Source: an uncultured Acetatifactor sp. (GTDB lineage: Bacteria; Bacillota; Clostridia; Lachnospirales; Lachnospiraceae). Taken from it: DNA of 21,910 nt. A model generated the notes under the pieces. The model made no database searches, was not told where the DNA came from, and was given only the letters and a program-made list of their open reading frames with translations. This document shows, one piece after another, positions 6,909-14,098 of this stretch (the stretch's first letter is position 1; every line of letters starts with the position of its first letter). Position numbers and translations under genes: made by a program. The stretch is from NCBI GenBank assembly GCA_910586775.1, contig CAJUJN010000070.1:1-21910 (forward strand), written 5' to 3'.

Positions 6909-9311
6909 CTAAAAACGGAACAGCACTTTCTCCGCCCCGGTACAGGCCATGATATCTTTCTCGGATTTTCGATACAAATCCCCCAATTCTGCAGGGCATG
7001 TAATGATCAGTTCCGGGATGGGATCCTTCATGGACATCTGCTTTTCCGTCTTGGCTTTGCGCACATGGGAGATGGTTTCCTTCAAATGTTCGCCGAATGC
7101 AAGATACAGCATGTCCTCCTGTTCTGCGGCCCAAAGGGTCTGGTGCAGGGAGAGTTCCTTTTCCTGTTTTCTGTAAAAATCCTGATAGATATACTCCGTT
7201 ATATAGGGCGTGTAGACGGCATATAATTTCAAAATTCCCAGAAGGCTGTGATACACCGCAATCTGCCCGGAATATCGCTGTTCCGCGCCGTGTTTTTCAG
7301 GCTGATAGAGGCGTTCCTTGGCAATTTCAATGTAATAATCGCAAAAATCTTTCCAGAACAGATTGTCAATTTCATGCCTTGCCTGTCCTATTTCATAATC
7401 CTCCAACAGATCTGCGGCTTTTCTTGTGGTTTCCTTCACCCGCTGCAGGATCCATCTGTCCACAGGCAGCAGTTCGGTTTCCTCCCAGGAATCGGGTTTT
7501 TGGAAATCTGCCAGCTGCAGGATGGAGAATTTTGCCGCGTTGTACAGTTTATTGAGGAATCTTTTGGAGGTTCTCAACTCTTCCTGGGTGAAGAAGGTGT
7601 CTGTGCCGAGCTTGCTGCTGGCGGCCCAGTAGCGGACTGCGTCTGCAGAATGGGTTTGAATCAAATCCATGGGAGAATCGGAATCGTTCTTTTTGGATTT
7701 GCTTATTTTTTCACCCGGCTTTGCAAAGACAAAACCGCTTATCATAATGTCTTTCCAGGGAATTTTTCCAGTGTGGTAAAGGCTTTTTACAATGGAATAA
7801 AATGCCCAGGTGCGAATGATATCGTGGGCCTGGCTCCGCATTCCCATGGGGAGGATTTGATCTGAAATATCATCTTCCTCCCCGTATCTGGCATTGATCA
7901 GGGTGGTGACGGAGGAGGTTGCCCAGGTGTCCAGAACCGCTTCCTCGGGTATCCACTCCCTGGAGCCGCAGGCACAGGCATGGGGCGGCGGGCTTTCCAG
8001 AGGGTTTACCGGGAGCTGATTTTCCGCCGCAAACAGGGGCTTGCGGCAGGCTTTGCAGTACCACACCGGAAAGGGGACTCCGAAATACCTTTGCCTGGAA
8101 ATGCACCAGTCCCATTTTAAATTCTCTACCCAGGAGATATACCGGTGCTTAAAATGCGCCGGATGCCAGGTTATCTCATCCGCGGCTTTCAGGAATCTCT
8201 CTTTTTCCGACAAAACATCAATATACCACTGCCAGGAAGGGATGAATTCCACATCATTTCCGCAGCGCTCGTGAATGGCAACCATGTGGGTCAGTTCCTC
8301 CTGCTTTACCAGAAGCCGCTTTTGCTCCAAAAGCGCTGCCAGATGCGCCCTTGCGGCCTTGACTTTCATTCCCCCTATATAGGGAACCGATTCCTCAATG
8401 GTGCCGTCGGCCAGAATTATTTTTCGGTAGGGCAGATGATGTTTCCGGCACCATTCCATATCCGTGGAATCACCGAAGGTTGCGCACATGACGGCGCCGG
8501 TTCCCTTTTCCATGGAAACGGTCTCATCCGCCAGGACGGGAATCTCAAAATCATACAGGGGAACAGTAGCCTTTTTGCCCACAAACGTCTGATATCTCCG
8601 GTCATCCGGATGGACAAACAGGCACACGCATCCGGCAAGCAGTTCCGGCCTGGTGGTGGCTATGAGCAGCGGCCCTATCTCTGTAGGAAAGTTGAAATAG
8701 TGAAAGAGGGTCTGGCATTCTTTTGTCTCCAGTTCTGCCTGGGCAATGGACGTCCGGCATTCCGTACACCACAGTACCGGGGATTCCTTTCGGTAGGCTT
8801 TCCCGGATTTGGCCAGTTCCAGAAAGGATTTTTGTGAGATTTTCCGGGATAAGTCGGAGATTGTCCGGTATTCCAGATTCCAGTCCACACTAAAGCCCAG
8901 GCGCTTCAGCAGGCCTTTAAATTCCGCTTCGTATTTCCCGATTGTCTGCATGCATTTGGCGCGGAAAACGCTTCTGGGCAGCATGTTTGCGCGGATTTTT
9001 TCATCCCGTTCAACCAGGCGTTCGGTGGGCAGGCCGTTATCGTCAAAACCAAAGGGATAGAAAACATTATATCCCTGCATGCGCTTGAATCTGGCAATGA
9101 TTTCCGCCTGGGTATAGGAAAATACATGTCCGATATGCAGTTTTCCGCTTACGGTTGGCGGGGGAGTATCAACAGAAAAGGTTTTCTGGGAAAAAATTTT
9201 CCGGGAAAAAGTTTTCCTTTCTTTTCCGTTTTGATACTGATAAATGCCTTCCCGTTCCCAGAATTCCTGTAATGCTTCTTCCGTTTTTTGAAAATCGTAC
9301 TTCTTATCCAT
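6909..9311 (-). CDS. valS: Valyl-tRNA synthetase, short form without C-terminal arm
   Basis: 800-aa class I aminoacyl-tRNA synthetase charging tRNA-Val. Seen: VDTPPPTVSGKLHIGH with HIGH at 59-62, FGFDDNGLPTER, the CP1 editing domain in the region following, ISWVENLKWDWCISRQRYFG, DTWATSS, and EKISKS at about 534-539 as the KMSKS loop. The protein ends at KVLFRF right after the anticodon-binding domain; the long C-terminal coiled-coil tRNA arm of the usual ~880-aa Firmicutes enzyme is absent, so it belongs to the shorter ValRS branch. The start is fixed by GGAGGT 7-8 nt upstream. It is regulated by the T-box leader at 9347-9665. It lies alone between the first rpn gene and the divergent GNAT gene. 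It could be the only or an extra valS in the genome; this cannot be judged here. Confidence 0.97.
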   Translation of the reverse strand: MDKKYDFQKTEEALQEFWEREGIYQYQNGKERKTFSRKIFSQKTFSVDTPPPTVSGKLHIGHVFSYTQAEIIARFKRMQGYNVFYPFGFDDNGLPTERLVERDEKIRANMLPRSVFRAKCMQTIGKYEAEFKGLLKRLGFSVDWNLEYRTISDLSRKISQKSFLELAKSGKAYRKESPVLWCTECRTSIAQAELETKECQTLFHYFNFPTEIGPLLIATTRPELLAGCVCLFVHPDDRRYQTFVGKKATVPLYDFEIPVLADETVSMEKGTGAVMCATFGDSTDMEWCRKHHLPYRKIILADGTIEESVPYIGGMKVKAARAHLAALLEQKRLLVKQEELTHMVAIHERCGNDVEFIPSWQWYIDVLSEKERFLKAADEITWHPAHFKHRYISWVENLKWDWCISRQRYFGVPFPVWYCKACRKPLFAAENQLPVNPLESPPPHACACGSREWIPEEAVLDTWATSSVTTLINARYGEEDDISDQILPMGMRSQAHDIIRTWAFYSIVKSLYHTGKIPWKDIMISGFVFAKPGEKISKSKKNDSDSPMDLIQTHSADAVRYWAASSKLGTDTFFTQEELRTSKRFLNKLYNAAKFSILQLADFQKPDSWEETELLPVDRWILQRVKETTRKAADLLEDYEIGQARHEIDNLFWKDFCDYYIEIAKERLYQPEKHGAEQRYSGQIAVYHSLLGILKLYAVYTPYITEYIYQDFYRKQEKELSLHQTLWAAEQEDMLYLAFGEHLKETISHVRKAKTEKQMSMKDPIPELIITCPAELGDLYRKSEKDIMACTGAEKVLFRF

Positions 9312-9346
9312 GGGGATACCTCCTGTAAAATTTTTACAAAACAGAC

Positions 9347-9376
9347 AAAAAACGCCCTAAGCATATGCTTAGGGCG
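9347..9376 (-). terminator. Intrinsic terminator of the valS T-box
   Basis: A perfect 24-nt palindrome, arms CGCCCTAAGC and GCTTAGGGCG around ATAT (9353-9376), followed on the minus strand by six T (9347-9352). It sits 36 bp before the valS start and is the conditional terminator of the riboswitch. Confidence 0.93.
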
Positions 9377-9665
9377 AATCAACATGTCCGCGGTACCACC
9401 TAAATTCAGAAATACTTCTGCACTCATTACCATACGGGAATATGACTGTCCCAGGGGGACGGATATTATTCCGATAGGGCTTCCCTGATAACGGTGGGAA
9501 TCTCCGTTGAAATCTACTTGGCGGACCGGTACAATCCGCCGTTCCTTTCAAAGCTCTAAGGTCACTTCCATACGTCCTTCACGAAAGTTTTCACCAGCCA
9601 CTTTCTCTCTGTACATCCGGATTTGTATGTACTTCTCCTCGTCGATGCCTTTTGTCTGTAATTGT
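9347..9665 (-). promoter_or_regulatory. T-box riboswitch controlling valS
   Basis: On the minus strand the leader contains the T-box bulge sequence AGGTGGTACCGCGG (9388-9401) which pairs with the CCA end of uncharged tRNA, followed by an intrinsic terminator. Upstream, a Stem I region (AGAGAGAAAGTGGCTGGTG and so on) leads to GGAA-GTG-ACC, where by analogy with other T-box leaders GTG (9563-9565) is the specifier codon, a valine codon, consistent with the gene it precedes. Uncharged tRNA-Val would favour the antiterminator and allow readthrough. Confidence 0.92.
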
Positions 9666-9672
9666 GTTTGTT

Positions 9673-9701
9673 ATTTAAGCATATATTTCGGAGTTTGTCA
9701 A
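9673..9701 (-). promoter_or_regulatory. Promoter of the T-box/valS transcript
   Basis: Perfect TTGACA on the minus strand (9696-9701), 17-bp spacer, TTAAAT (9673-9678, 4 of 6). This places the transcript start near 9665, just before Stem I. Confidence 0.6.
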
Positions 9702-9820
9702 TCCCTTTTTTGCGCGCTGTTACGACAGAATTATTCCGCTGAAATATTCCTCCGGCAGCCTGGCTTTGAGAAGACCTCTGCATTTTTAGGGGCAGAGCAG
9801 TGGTTTTTGGTCATTTTTCC

Positions 9821-9849
9821 TTGTCAGTATTTGAAAAGAATGATAAAAT
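9821..9849 (+). promoter_or_regulatory. Promoter of the GNAT gene
   Basis: TTGTCA (9821-9826), 17-bp spacer, TAAAAT (9844-9849); each box matches 5 of 6. It is divergent from the valS promoter. The 135-bp leader that follows shows nothing recognisable. Confidence 0.6.
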
Positions 9850-9984
9850 GAAAATCAGGTAAGGTATCGAACAGCATGGATGCCGGACCGGAAGGCAAGG
9901 CATAATCAGTGGGCATTTCTGTGATGTGGTGCAGATAAGGGGACATAAACAGGTTTACGGGTATAGAACAGGAGACAAGATGAG

Positions 9985-10581
9985 ATGAAATTTGCGGAGT
10001 ATGAAATAGTTTATCTTCCGAAAGCGCAGTGGGAGGGGGTTCCCATTCCCATGCGGTATACCACGGAGGAATATTATGCTGTGGAAGTGGAGGCGAAGGC
10101 GGACGGATACGGCGTGCAGATAAGGAAGCGCAGGTTGGAAGAGCCGATATCCCATTATCCGGAGGAGTATGATTTTCCGGATAAGCTTTACCAGGCGCAC
10201 TGGGAGAAAGCTGACGCCTGGGGCATTGTGGACGAGGCGGAGGGAGAGCGGAGGCTGCTTGCCTGTATTGAGACCTGTCCGGAGGAATGGAGCAACCGGC
10301 TGATGGTGACAGAGCTGTGGGTTCATGAGGATATGAGAAGGCAGGGAGCGGCTCATGCGCTGATGGCAATCGCTAAGGAACAGGCCCGGAAAGAGGGCAG
10401 GCGGGCCATCATTCTGGAGACCCAGTCCTGTAACGCGGGAGCCATAGCCTTTTATCGAAAAGAGGGCTTTGAACTGATCGGCTTCGACAGCTGCTGCTAT
10501 ACAAACAGGGACATTGAGAGGAAAGAAGTCCGGTTGGATATGGGATATTTCCTGCCGGGATTTGTCAGCCGTCAGCTGTGA
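9985..10581 (+). CDS. GNAT family N-acetyltransferase
   Basis: 198-aa acetyl-CoA-dependent acetyltransferase. Motif A is MVTELWVHEDMRRQGAAHAL, with the R/Q-x-x-G-x-A acetyl-CoA loop R118-RQGA-A123; motif B follows as ETQSCNAGAIAFYRKEGFEL. This pattern is close to streptothricin-acetyltransferase-like GNATs, but the acceptor cannot be named. The first 80 residues are less typical. The start at 9985 is preceded by AGGAGA; an ATG five bases earlier is out of frame and stops at once. It has its own promoter at 9821-9849 and converges on the second rpn gene. Confidence 0.85.
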   Translation: MKFAEYEIVYLPKAQWEGVPIPMRYTTEEYYAVEVEAKADGYGVQIRKRRLEEPISHYPEEYDFPDKLYQAHWEKADAWGIVDEAEGERRLLACIETCPEEWSNRLMVTELWVHEDMRRQGAAHALMAIAKEQARKEGRRAIILETQSCNAGAIAFYRKEGFELIGFDSCCYTNRDIERKEVRLDMGYFLPGFVSRQL

Positions 10582-10666
10582 GGGCTGTATGGAATCATGC
10601 AAATTGTGATGGCTGCATGGCCGGACTGGCGGAAATGTAAGTTGGGCAATGCGTGCAAGCACGCAT

Positions 10667-10708
10667 AAAAAAGGCGCATGGTTTACAATTTACTGTTTCA
10701 TGCGCCTT
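10667..10708 (-). terminator. Rho-independent terminator of rpn copy 2, with adjacent second hairpin
   Basis: On the minus strand AAGGCGCATG (10699-10708) pairs perfectly with CATGCGCCTT (10671-10680) over an 18-nt loop and is followed by six T (10667-10672). Directly beyond lies a second perfect hairpin, ATGCGTGC-AA-GCACGCAT (10649-10666). The gene end is 38 bp upstream. Copy 1 keeps only one arm of this structure near 5581-5595. Confidence 0.75.
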
Positions 10709-10745
10709 TACGCTGTTATTTAGATATTCAATTCTTTTACTGCTA

Positions 10746-10952
10746 TTATGCCAACTGCATAACTTCTCCTTTAACTTCCTCAATTTCATCATCAGATAAT
10801 TCCGGAAAAAATGTCTGTATTTCATCTATAGAAATTTTTCCTTTTTGCAACATAAGAATTGCTTTTTCTTTTACCTTATCCTGTGCCGCTTCATGCCGTT
10901 CACTTCTTATAAACGACTTCATAATCTGTTCTTCATCAAACAAACTCATCAT
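10746..10952 (-). CDS. Candidate internal short Rpn product (RpnS-like), 68 aa
   Basis: ATG-ATG at 10952 (in frame with the long gene) is preceded by a full AAAGGAGGT ribosome site at 10963-10971, 10 nt upstream. The product starts MMSLFDEEQIMKSFIRSERH and carries the copy-2 tail. The Shine-Dalgarno match is better than that of the long form. The same position in copy 1 also has a site. Function as a blocker of the long nuclease is inferred from E. coli Rpn. Confidence 0.5.
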   Translation of the reverse strand: MMSLFDEEQIMKSFIRSERHEAAQDKVKEKAILMLQKGKISIDEIQTFFPELSDDEIEEVKGEVMQLA

Positions 10953-11618
10953 AATCGTCACAACCTCCTTTTCTCTGTCAAGCAAATATTCTCTTAAAAC
11001 ATTCCTGTCTTTACATATGCAAATCGTTTCCGTAACTGCCTTTTGCGTCATTCCAAACTTTTTGGTCTGCTCGTTAAAAACTTTGCAAAAAATAATGTAC
11101 TGGTTGATAATATCATCTGTATCGCTTTCGTAGATGACCTTTGCTTTTACATCAATATCTATTACCGTACCCTCAAAAAATTCTTTAGACAGAGATATTT
11201 TATCGGGTTTCCTCCCTTTGTTTCCCGTAAAAATAACATAAAGTTCAGGCTTTGGCATTTTTACTTTCTTGCTTTTGTAATAGTCTTGGCTGGTACGCTG
11301 AAAATATTCGTGATAACTCTGCGCAAGATACAGCAAAATTCTTACTAAAATATTCACTGTCCATGTTGACTGCGCCTCCACAAGTATCATCAACTTATTA
11401 TTTACAATAAAACCTAAATCGTTATACAGATTATCAGTTAGCACATTTGTGATTGTTACATCTGTAAGTGAGTCCTCTGTCGCTGTAGTGTCCTCCGGGT
11501 GGAGCGTTTTATATAGCTTTAGCAAATAACGCTTGTTTTGAAAAAGGTCAAGAAATACGCTGTTTTTTGCTGTACGCTTTGCCATGACTTCCTCTATCTG
11601 TTTTATATCGTCCTGCAC
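10746..11618 (-). CDS. Rpn family nuclease / PD-(D/E)XK putative transposase, copy 2
   Basis: 290-aa paralog of the gene at 5821-6696, with the same nuclease core (NDLGF Asp, then LVEAQS with ExQ). The frame is open back to 11681, but I choose GTG at 11618 because it aligns with the GTG start of copy 1 (both begin x-QD) and has GAGGTGA 5 nt upstream; the ATG of MAKRTAKNS further in is another option. The promoter is at 11686-11714, the leader dyad at 11644-11680 and a terminator at 10667-10708. The tail after SERH (EAAQDKVKEKAILMLQKGKI...) differs from copy 1 and ends VMQLA, against IMQLT in copy 1. Likely a DNA endonuclease; whether it is a mobile-element function or a defence toxin is not settled by sequence. 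Confidence 0.88.
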   Translation of the reverse strand: MQDDIKQIEEVMAKRTAKNSVFLDLFQNKRYLLKLYKTLHPEDTTATEDSLTDVTITNVLTDNLYNDLGFIVNNKLMILVEAQSTWTVNILVRILLYLAQSYHEYFQRTSQDYYKSKKVKMPKPELYVIFTGNKGRKPDKISLSKEFFEGTVIDIDVKAKVIYESDTDDIINQYIIFCKVFNEQTKKFGMTQKAVTETICICKDRNVLREYLLDREKEVVTIMMSLFDEEQIMKSFIRSERHEAAQDKVKEKAILMLQKGKISIDEIQTFFPELSDDEIEEVKGEVMQLA

Positions 11619-11643
11619 TTTATCACCTCGATTTCTAAAAATC

Positions 11644-11680
11644 TGTGACACAAGATACGATATATCCTGTTCCTGCCACA
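11644..11680 (-). promoter_or_regulatory. Leader dyad of rpn copy 2
   Basis: TGTGGCA ... TGTCACA on the minus strand, 37 nt overall, matching the dyad at 6722-6758. The single change turns a G-C pair into G-U, and the inner arm is also kept (GGATA/TATCT), so pairing is preserved despite several base changes. Confidence 0.5.
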
Positions 11681-11685
11681 CTTCA

Positions 11686-11714
11686 ATTATACAAAAAAAC
11701 GCCTGTCTTTACAA
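11686..11714 (-). promoter_or_regulatory. Promoter of rpn copy 2
   Basis: TTGTAA (11709-11714), 17-bp spacer ending in a T7 run, TATAAT (11686-11691), as in copy 1. Confidence 0.65.
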
Positions 11715-11776
11715 TAAAATTCACATTAAATTTCTTCCTCCCTCCGTTTCGGTCTGTCTTGTTGCCTGTTATACTG

Positions 11777-11887
11777 TCAGCTCTCGTTCTGCTTTTTCTT
11801 TTCATTGGCTACACGCTGTTTTGCCTGTTCCAATACCTGTAACGCTTTTTCTAAGTCCTTGCTGATTTCCTGTTTGTTCTCAATCAT
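11777..11887 (-). CDS. Small hypothetical protein, 36 aa
   Basis: ATG at 11887 with GAGG 8 nt upstream opens a 36-aa ORF (MIENKQEISKDLEKALQVLE..., ending KKKQNES) that is charged and helix-forming, probably a short coiled coil. I do not recognise it. It lies upstream of rpn copy 2 on the same strand, outside the duplicated segment. The good ribosome site and amphipathic pattern make it plausible; its size makes it uncertain. Confidence 0.35.
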   Translation of the reverse strand: MIENKQEISKDLEKALQVLEQAKQRVANEKKKQNES

Positions 11888-11906
11888 TTCTGATACCTCA
11901 TTCTTT

Positions 11907-11987
11907 CTAAAATGTATTTTCTTCCGCAAAACGCTCTTTATCAAGACTGGCGTACTGGATAACCTCTTTTATGGCCGCTATCTCCAT
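11907..11987 (-). pseudogene. Possible remnant of a small ORF, 26 codons
   Basis: ATG at 11987 gives MEIAAIKEVIQYASLDKERF and stops after six more residues, 20 bp before the 36-aa ORF. The composition looks protein-like, but there is no ribosome site; TATAAT lies immediately before the ATG. It may be the broken front of a mobile-element accessory gene. The rest of 11988-12116 shows nothing I can identify. Confidence 0.2.
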
Positions 11988-12116
11988 GTAATTATACAAC
12001 ATTGAAACAAATTGAATGTAACATGTAATACAGCAGAAAGCAATATAATATGCTCCGCCTCAAGAAACCCTTTGCATTCACATTCTGCATCCATGTACTT
12101 TTCTCTGCTGAAATGG

Positions 12117-12145
12117 TAGAAAACAGGGAATGGAAGTAGTATAAT
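12117..12145 (+). promoter_or_regulatory. Promoter of the hscC operon
   Basis: TAGAAA (12117-12122), 17-bp spacer, TATAAT (12140-12145). The stretch 12115-12134 is identical to 2087-2106 before the serine hydrolase. No CIRCE-type heat-shock operator is seen in the 195-bp leader. Confidence 0.55.
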
Positions 12146-12265
12146 AAAAAGAAAAAATGTACCGTCCGATTCCGCAGGATGCCCAGATGCCAGTGTCAGA
12201 CTTTCAATGCCAGGCAAAAGGCGCGTGAAAGCTCTGCAAACCTGCGGATTTCAGGGAGGGACAGA

Positions 12266-12349
12266 CATGGACAGAGAAAAGCGCAGTTGCCGGCAGGATG
12301 AAGAGCAGGCCGGCTGCGGCGGCATCAGCGGAGGAACATTATGGCAGTG
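12266..12349 (+). CDS. Possible 27-aa leader ORF overlapping the hscC start
   Basis: ATG at 12266 with GGGAGGG about 6 nt upstream encodes MDREKRSCRQDEEQAGCGGI plus seven residues and stops at 12347-12349, 9 bp inside the next gene. The overlap would permit translational coupling. No homologue is recognised. Confidence 0.3.
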
Positions 12350-14098
12350 ATTGGAATTGACCTGGGGACCACCAACAGCCTGGGGGCATACTGGAAGGAC
12401 GGAAGGGTACAGCTGATTCCCATGGAAGGGGAAAGTTTTCTGCTGCCCAGTGTGGTGGGATATGTGGAGGGAGAGGGCTTTCTGGCAGGGGCGGCGGCAA
12501 AGGAGCGGCTGATTCCCCATGCCGGGGATACCGCGGCCTCCTTCAAACGATTCATGGGCACGGCAAAGGAGTACCATCTGGGCGGAAGGGCCTACACCCC
12601 CATGGAACTTTCCGCCATGATACTGGAGCGGATAAAAAGAAACGCGGAATTTTACATCCAGGAAGAGATAGAGGAGGCCGTCATAACGGTTCCCGCCTAT
12701 TTCAATGATAAACAGCGCAGCGACACAAGGAAGGCGGCTCAAATTGCGGGGCTGAAGGCGGAGCGCCTGATCAACGAACCCTCGGCGGCGGCCCTGGCCT
12801 ACCGGCGGGAATACGGAGAGGAGGACAGAACCCTTCTGGTCTTTGACTTCGGCGGGGGTACCCTGGATCTGTCCTATGTGGAATGCTTTGACAATGTGAT
12901 AGAGATTATCGCCGTGGCGGGGGACAACCATTTGGGCGGGGACGATATCGACGAGGCGGTTTCGGAATATTTCTGCCGGGAGAACGGGCTTAAGCCCGAA
13001 GAGCTGACCAGGCAGGAGCAGGCCGGATTAAGGAAACTTTCGGAAGAGGCCAAGTGCGCCTTGGAGAAGCAGGAAGAGGCGGCAATGGAGCTTACGGTGG
13101 GCGGCAGGGTCTGCAGGGCCGTTCTCAATGAAGAACGCCTGTTCGAAATCTGCATGCCCCTGTTCGGAAAGATAAAACAGCTCTTTCTCCGCATTCTGGA
13201 GGATGCCGATTCCAGGGTTTCCGGGATAGACGACTTGATTATGGTGGGTGGTTCCTCAAAACTGGGCGTGGTGAAGCGCTTTCTTCGGGAACTTCTGGGC
13301 AAGGAACCCATCGTCCTGGGAGAGACGGATAAGGTGGTTGCCTATGGCGCCGGCGTCTATGCGGGCATCCGGCAGCGAAAAGAAGAAATCAGGGACCTGC
13401 TGCTGACGGACGTGTGCCCCTTTACCTTAGGCATCGGCGTGAACAACAGGGCCAACCGGGACAAAAACATCCTAAGCCCCATGATTGAGCGCAATTCCAC
13501 TTTGCCCGCTTCCCGCAAAGACAGATTTTTCACCGTATACGATTATCAGAAGGAAATCAAAATCCGGATTTACCAGGGGGAAGAATACTATGTGGACGAC
13601 GACGTGCTGTTGGGAGAGCTTTCCATAGAAGTGGCCTTGAGACCTGCAGGGCAGGCCTGGGTGGACGTGCAGTTTACCTACGATATCAACGGAATCCTCC
13701 ATGTGGCAGTGGAGAACGAAATGGGGGAGCGCAGACAGATTCTCCTGGCCAATCAGACTTTAAGCGAGGAAGAACTGGAACAGTATGCCCGGGAAATGGA
13801 GAAAATTATGCTGCCGCCCCTTCAGCAGCCCGAAAATCAGAAAATGCTGGCATGCCTTCTGGAATATTATGAAAAAAGCACCGGGCGCCGCCGGGAGACC
13901 ATTGCCGCCCTCACCGGCAGAATTCTGGCGGGACTGGCCAGCGGCAGAAAGAAAGAGGTCAGGAATGCCCGGGAACTGGCAGAGCAATGGCTGACCCGGC
14001 TGCGGCAGGAGACGGACATGCAGGAGGAAATGCTGTTTGACGGAGAACTGAAGTTCGATGAGGAATGGGAAGAGGAGGACAAGGAAGGATGGATTTGA
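12341..14098 (+). CDS. hscC: HscC-type Hsp70 chaperone
   Basis: 585-aa ATP-dependent chaperone of the short HscC branch. The N-terminal ATPase domain has the phosphate-1 motif GIDLGTTNS (5-13), AVITVPAYFNDKQR, INEPSAAALAY and the phosphate-2 motif FDFGGGTLDLSYVE, then a MVGGSSKL adenosine motif. The hallmark HscC junction is LTDVCPFTLGIGVNN and SPMIERNSTLPASR, followed by a beta-sandwich with FTYDINGILHV and a short, acidic C-terminus (EEWEEEDKEGWI) in place of the DnaK lid and EEVD-like end. TAASFKRFMG also matches HscC. The start has GGAGG 6-7 nt upstream. It is first in a plus-strand run whose last member is a large J-like protein, its probable partner. Substrates are unknown. Confidence 0.9.
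   Translation: MAVIGIDLGTTNSLGAYWKDGRVQLIPMEGESFLLPSVVGYVEGEGFLAGAAAKERLIPHAGDTAASFKRFMGTAKEYHLGGRAYTPMELSAMILERIKRNAEFYIQEEIEEAVITVPAYFNDKQRSDTRKAAQIAGLKAERLINEPSAAALAYRREYGEEDRTLLVFDFGGGTLDLSYVECFDNVIEIIAVAGDNHLGGDDIDEAVSEYFCRENGLKPEELTRQEQAGLRKLSEEAKCALEKQEEAAMELTVGGRVCRAVLNEERLFEICMPLFGKIKQLFLRILEDADSRVSGIDDLIMVGGSSKLGVVKRFLRELLGKEPIVLGETDKVVAYGAGVYAGIRQRKEEIRDLLLTDVCPFTLGIGVNNRANRDKNILSPMIERNSTLPASRKDRFFTVYDYQKEIKIRIYQGEEYYVDDDVLLGELSIEVALRPAGQAWVDVQFTYDINGILHVAVENEMGERRQILLANQTLSEEELEQYAREMEKIMLPPLQQPENQKMLACLLEYYEKSTGRRRETIAALTGRILAGLASGRKKEVRNARELAEQWLTRLRQETDMQEEMLFDGELKFDEEWEEEDKEGWI

Larger units (their letters stand above)
10681..11749. repeat. Second copy of the rpn segment (other copy about 5571-6827)
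   Basis: The two segments match from the upstream flank (131 bp between GTG start and the shared end CCTCCGTTT at 6827 and 11749 in both) through the promoter, dyad and nuclease core, and again at the 3' side (ATGCGCCT near 10700 and 5589). They share orientation and differ by the gene tail and by about 195 bp of extra DNA in copy 1 that holds the palindrome. Beyond these ends the flanks differ. No target-site duplication was evident by eye. Confidence 0.75.

Noticed and set aside
11619..11681. Longer start for rpn copy 2 at 11681
   Set aside because: The extra 21 codons cover the leader dyad, align with non-coding leader in copy 1, and lie upstream of a GTG with a good ribosome site.
12157..12228. 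23-codon ORF beginning MYRPIPQDAQ in the hscC leader
   Set aside because: No ribosome site and no recognisable family; probably chance.
14065..14088. Earlier ATG for the nucleotidyltransferase
   Set aside because: It would overlap the Hsp70 gene by 34 bp and encode a Gly/Arg-rich stub that is the shadow of the acidic Hsp70 tail; 14089 has the better spacing.
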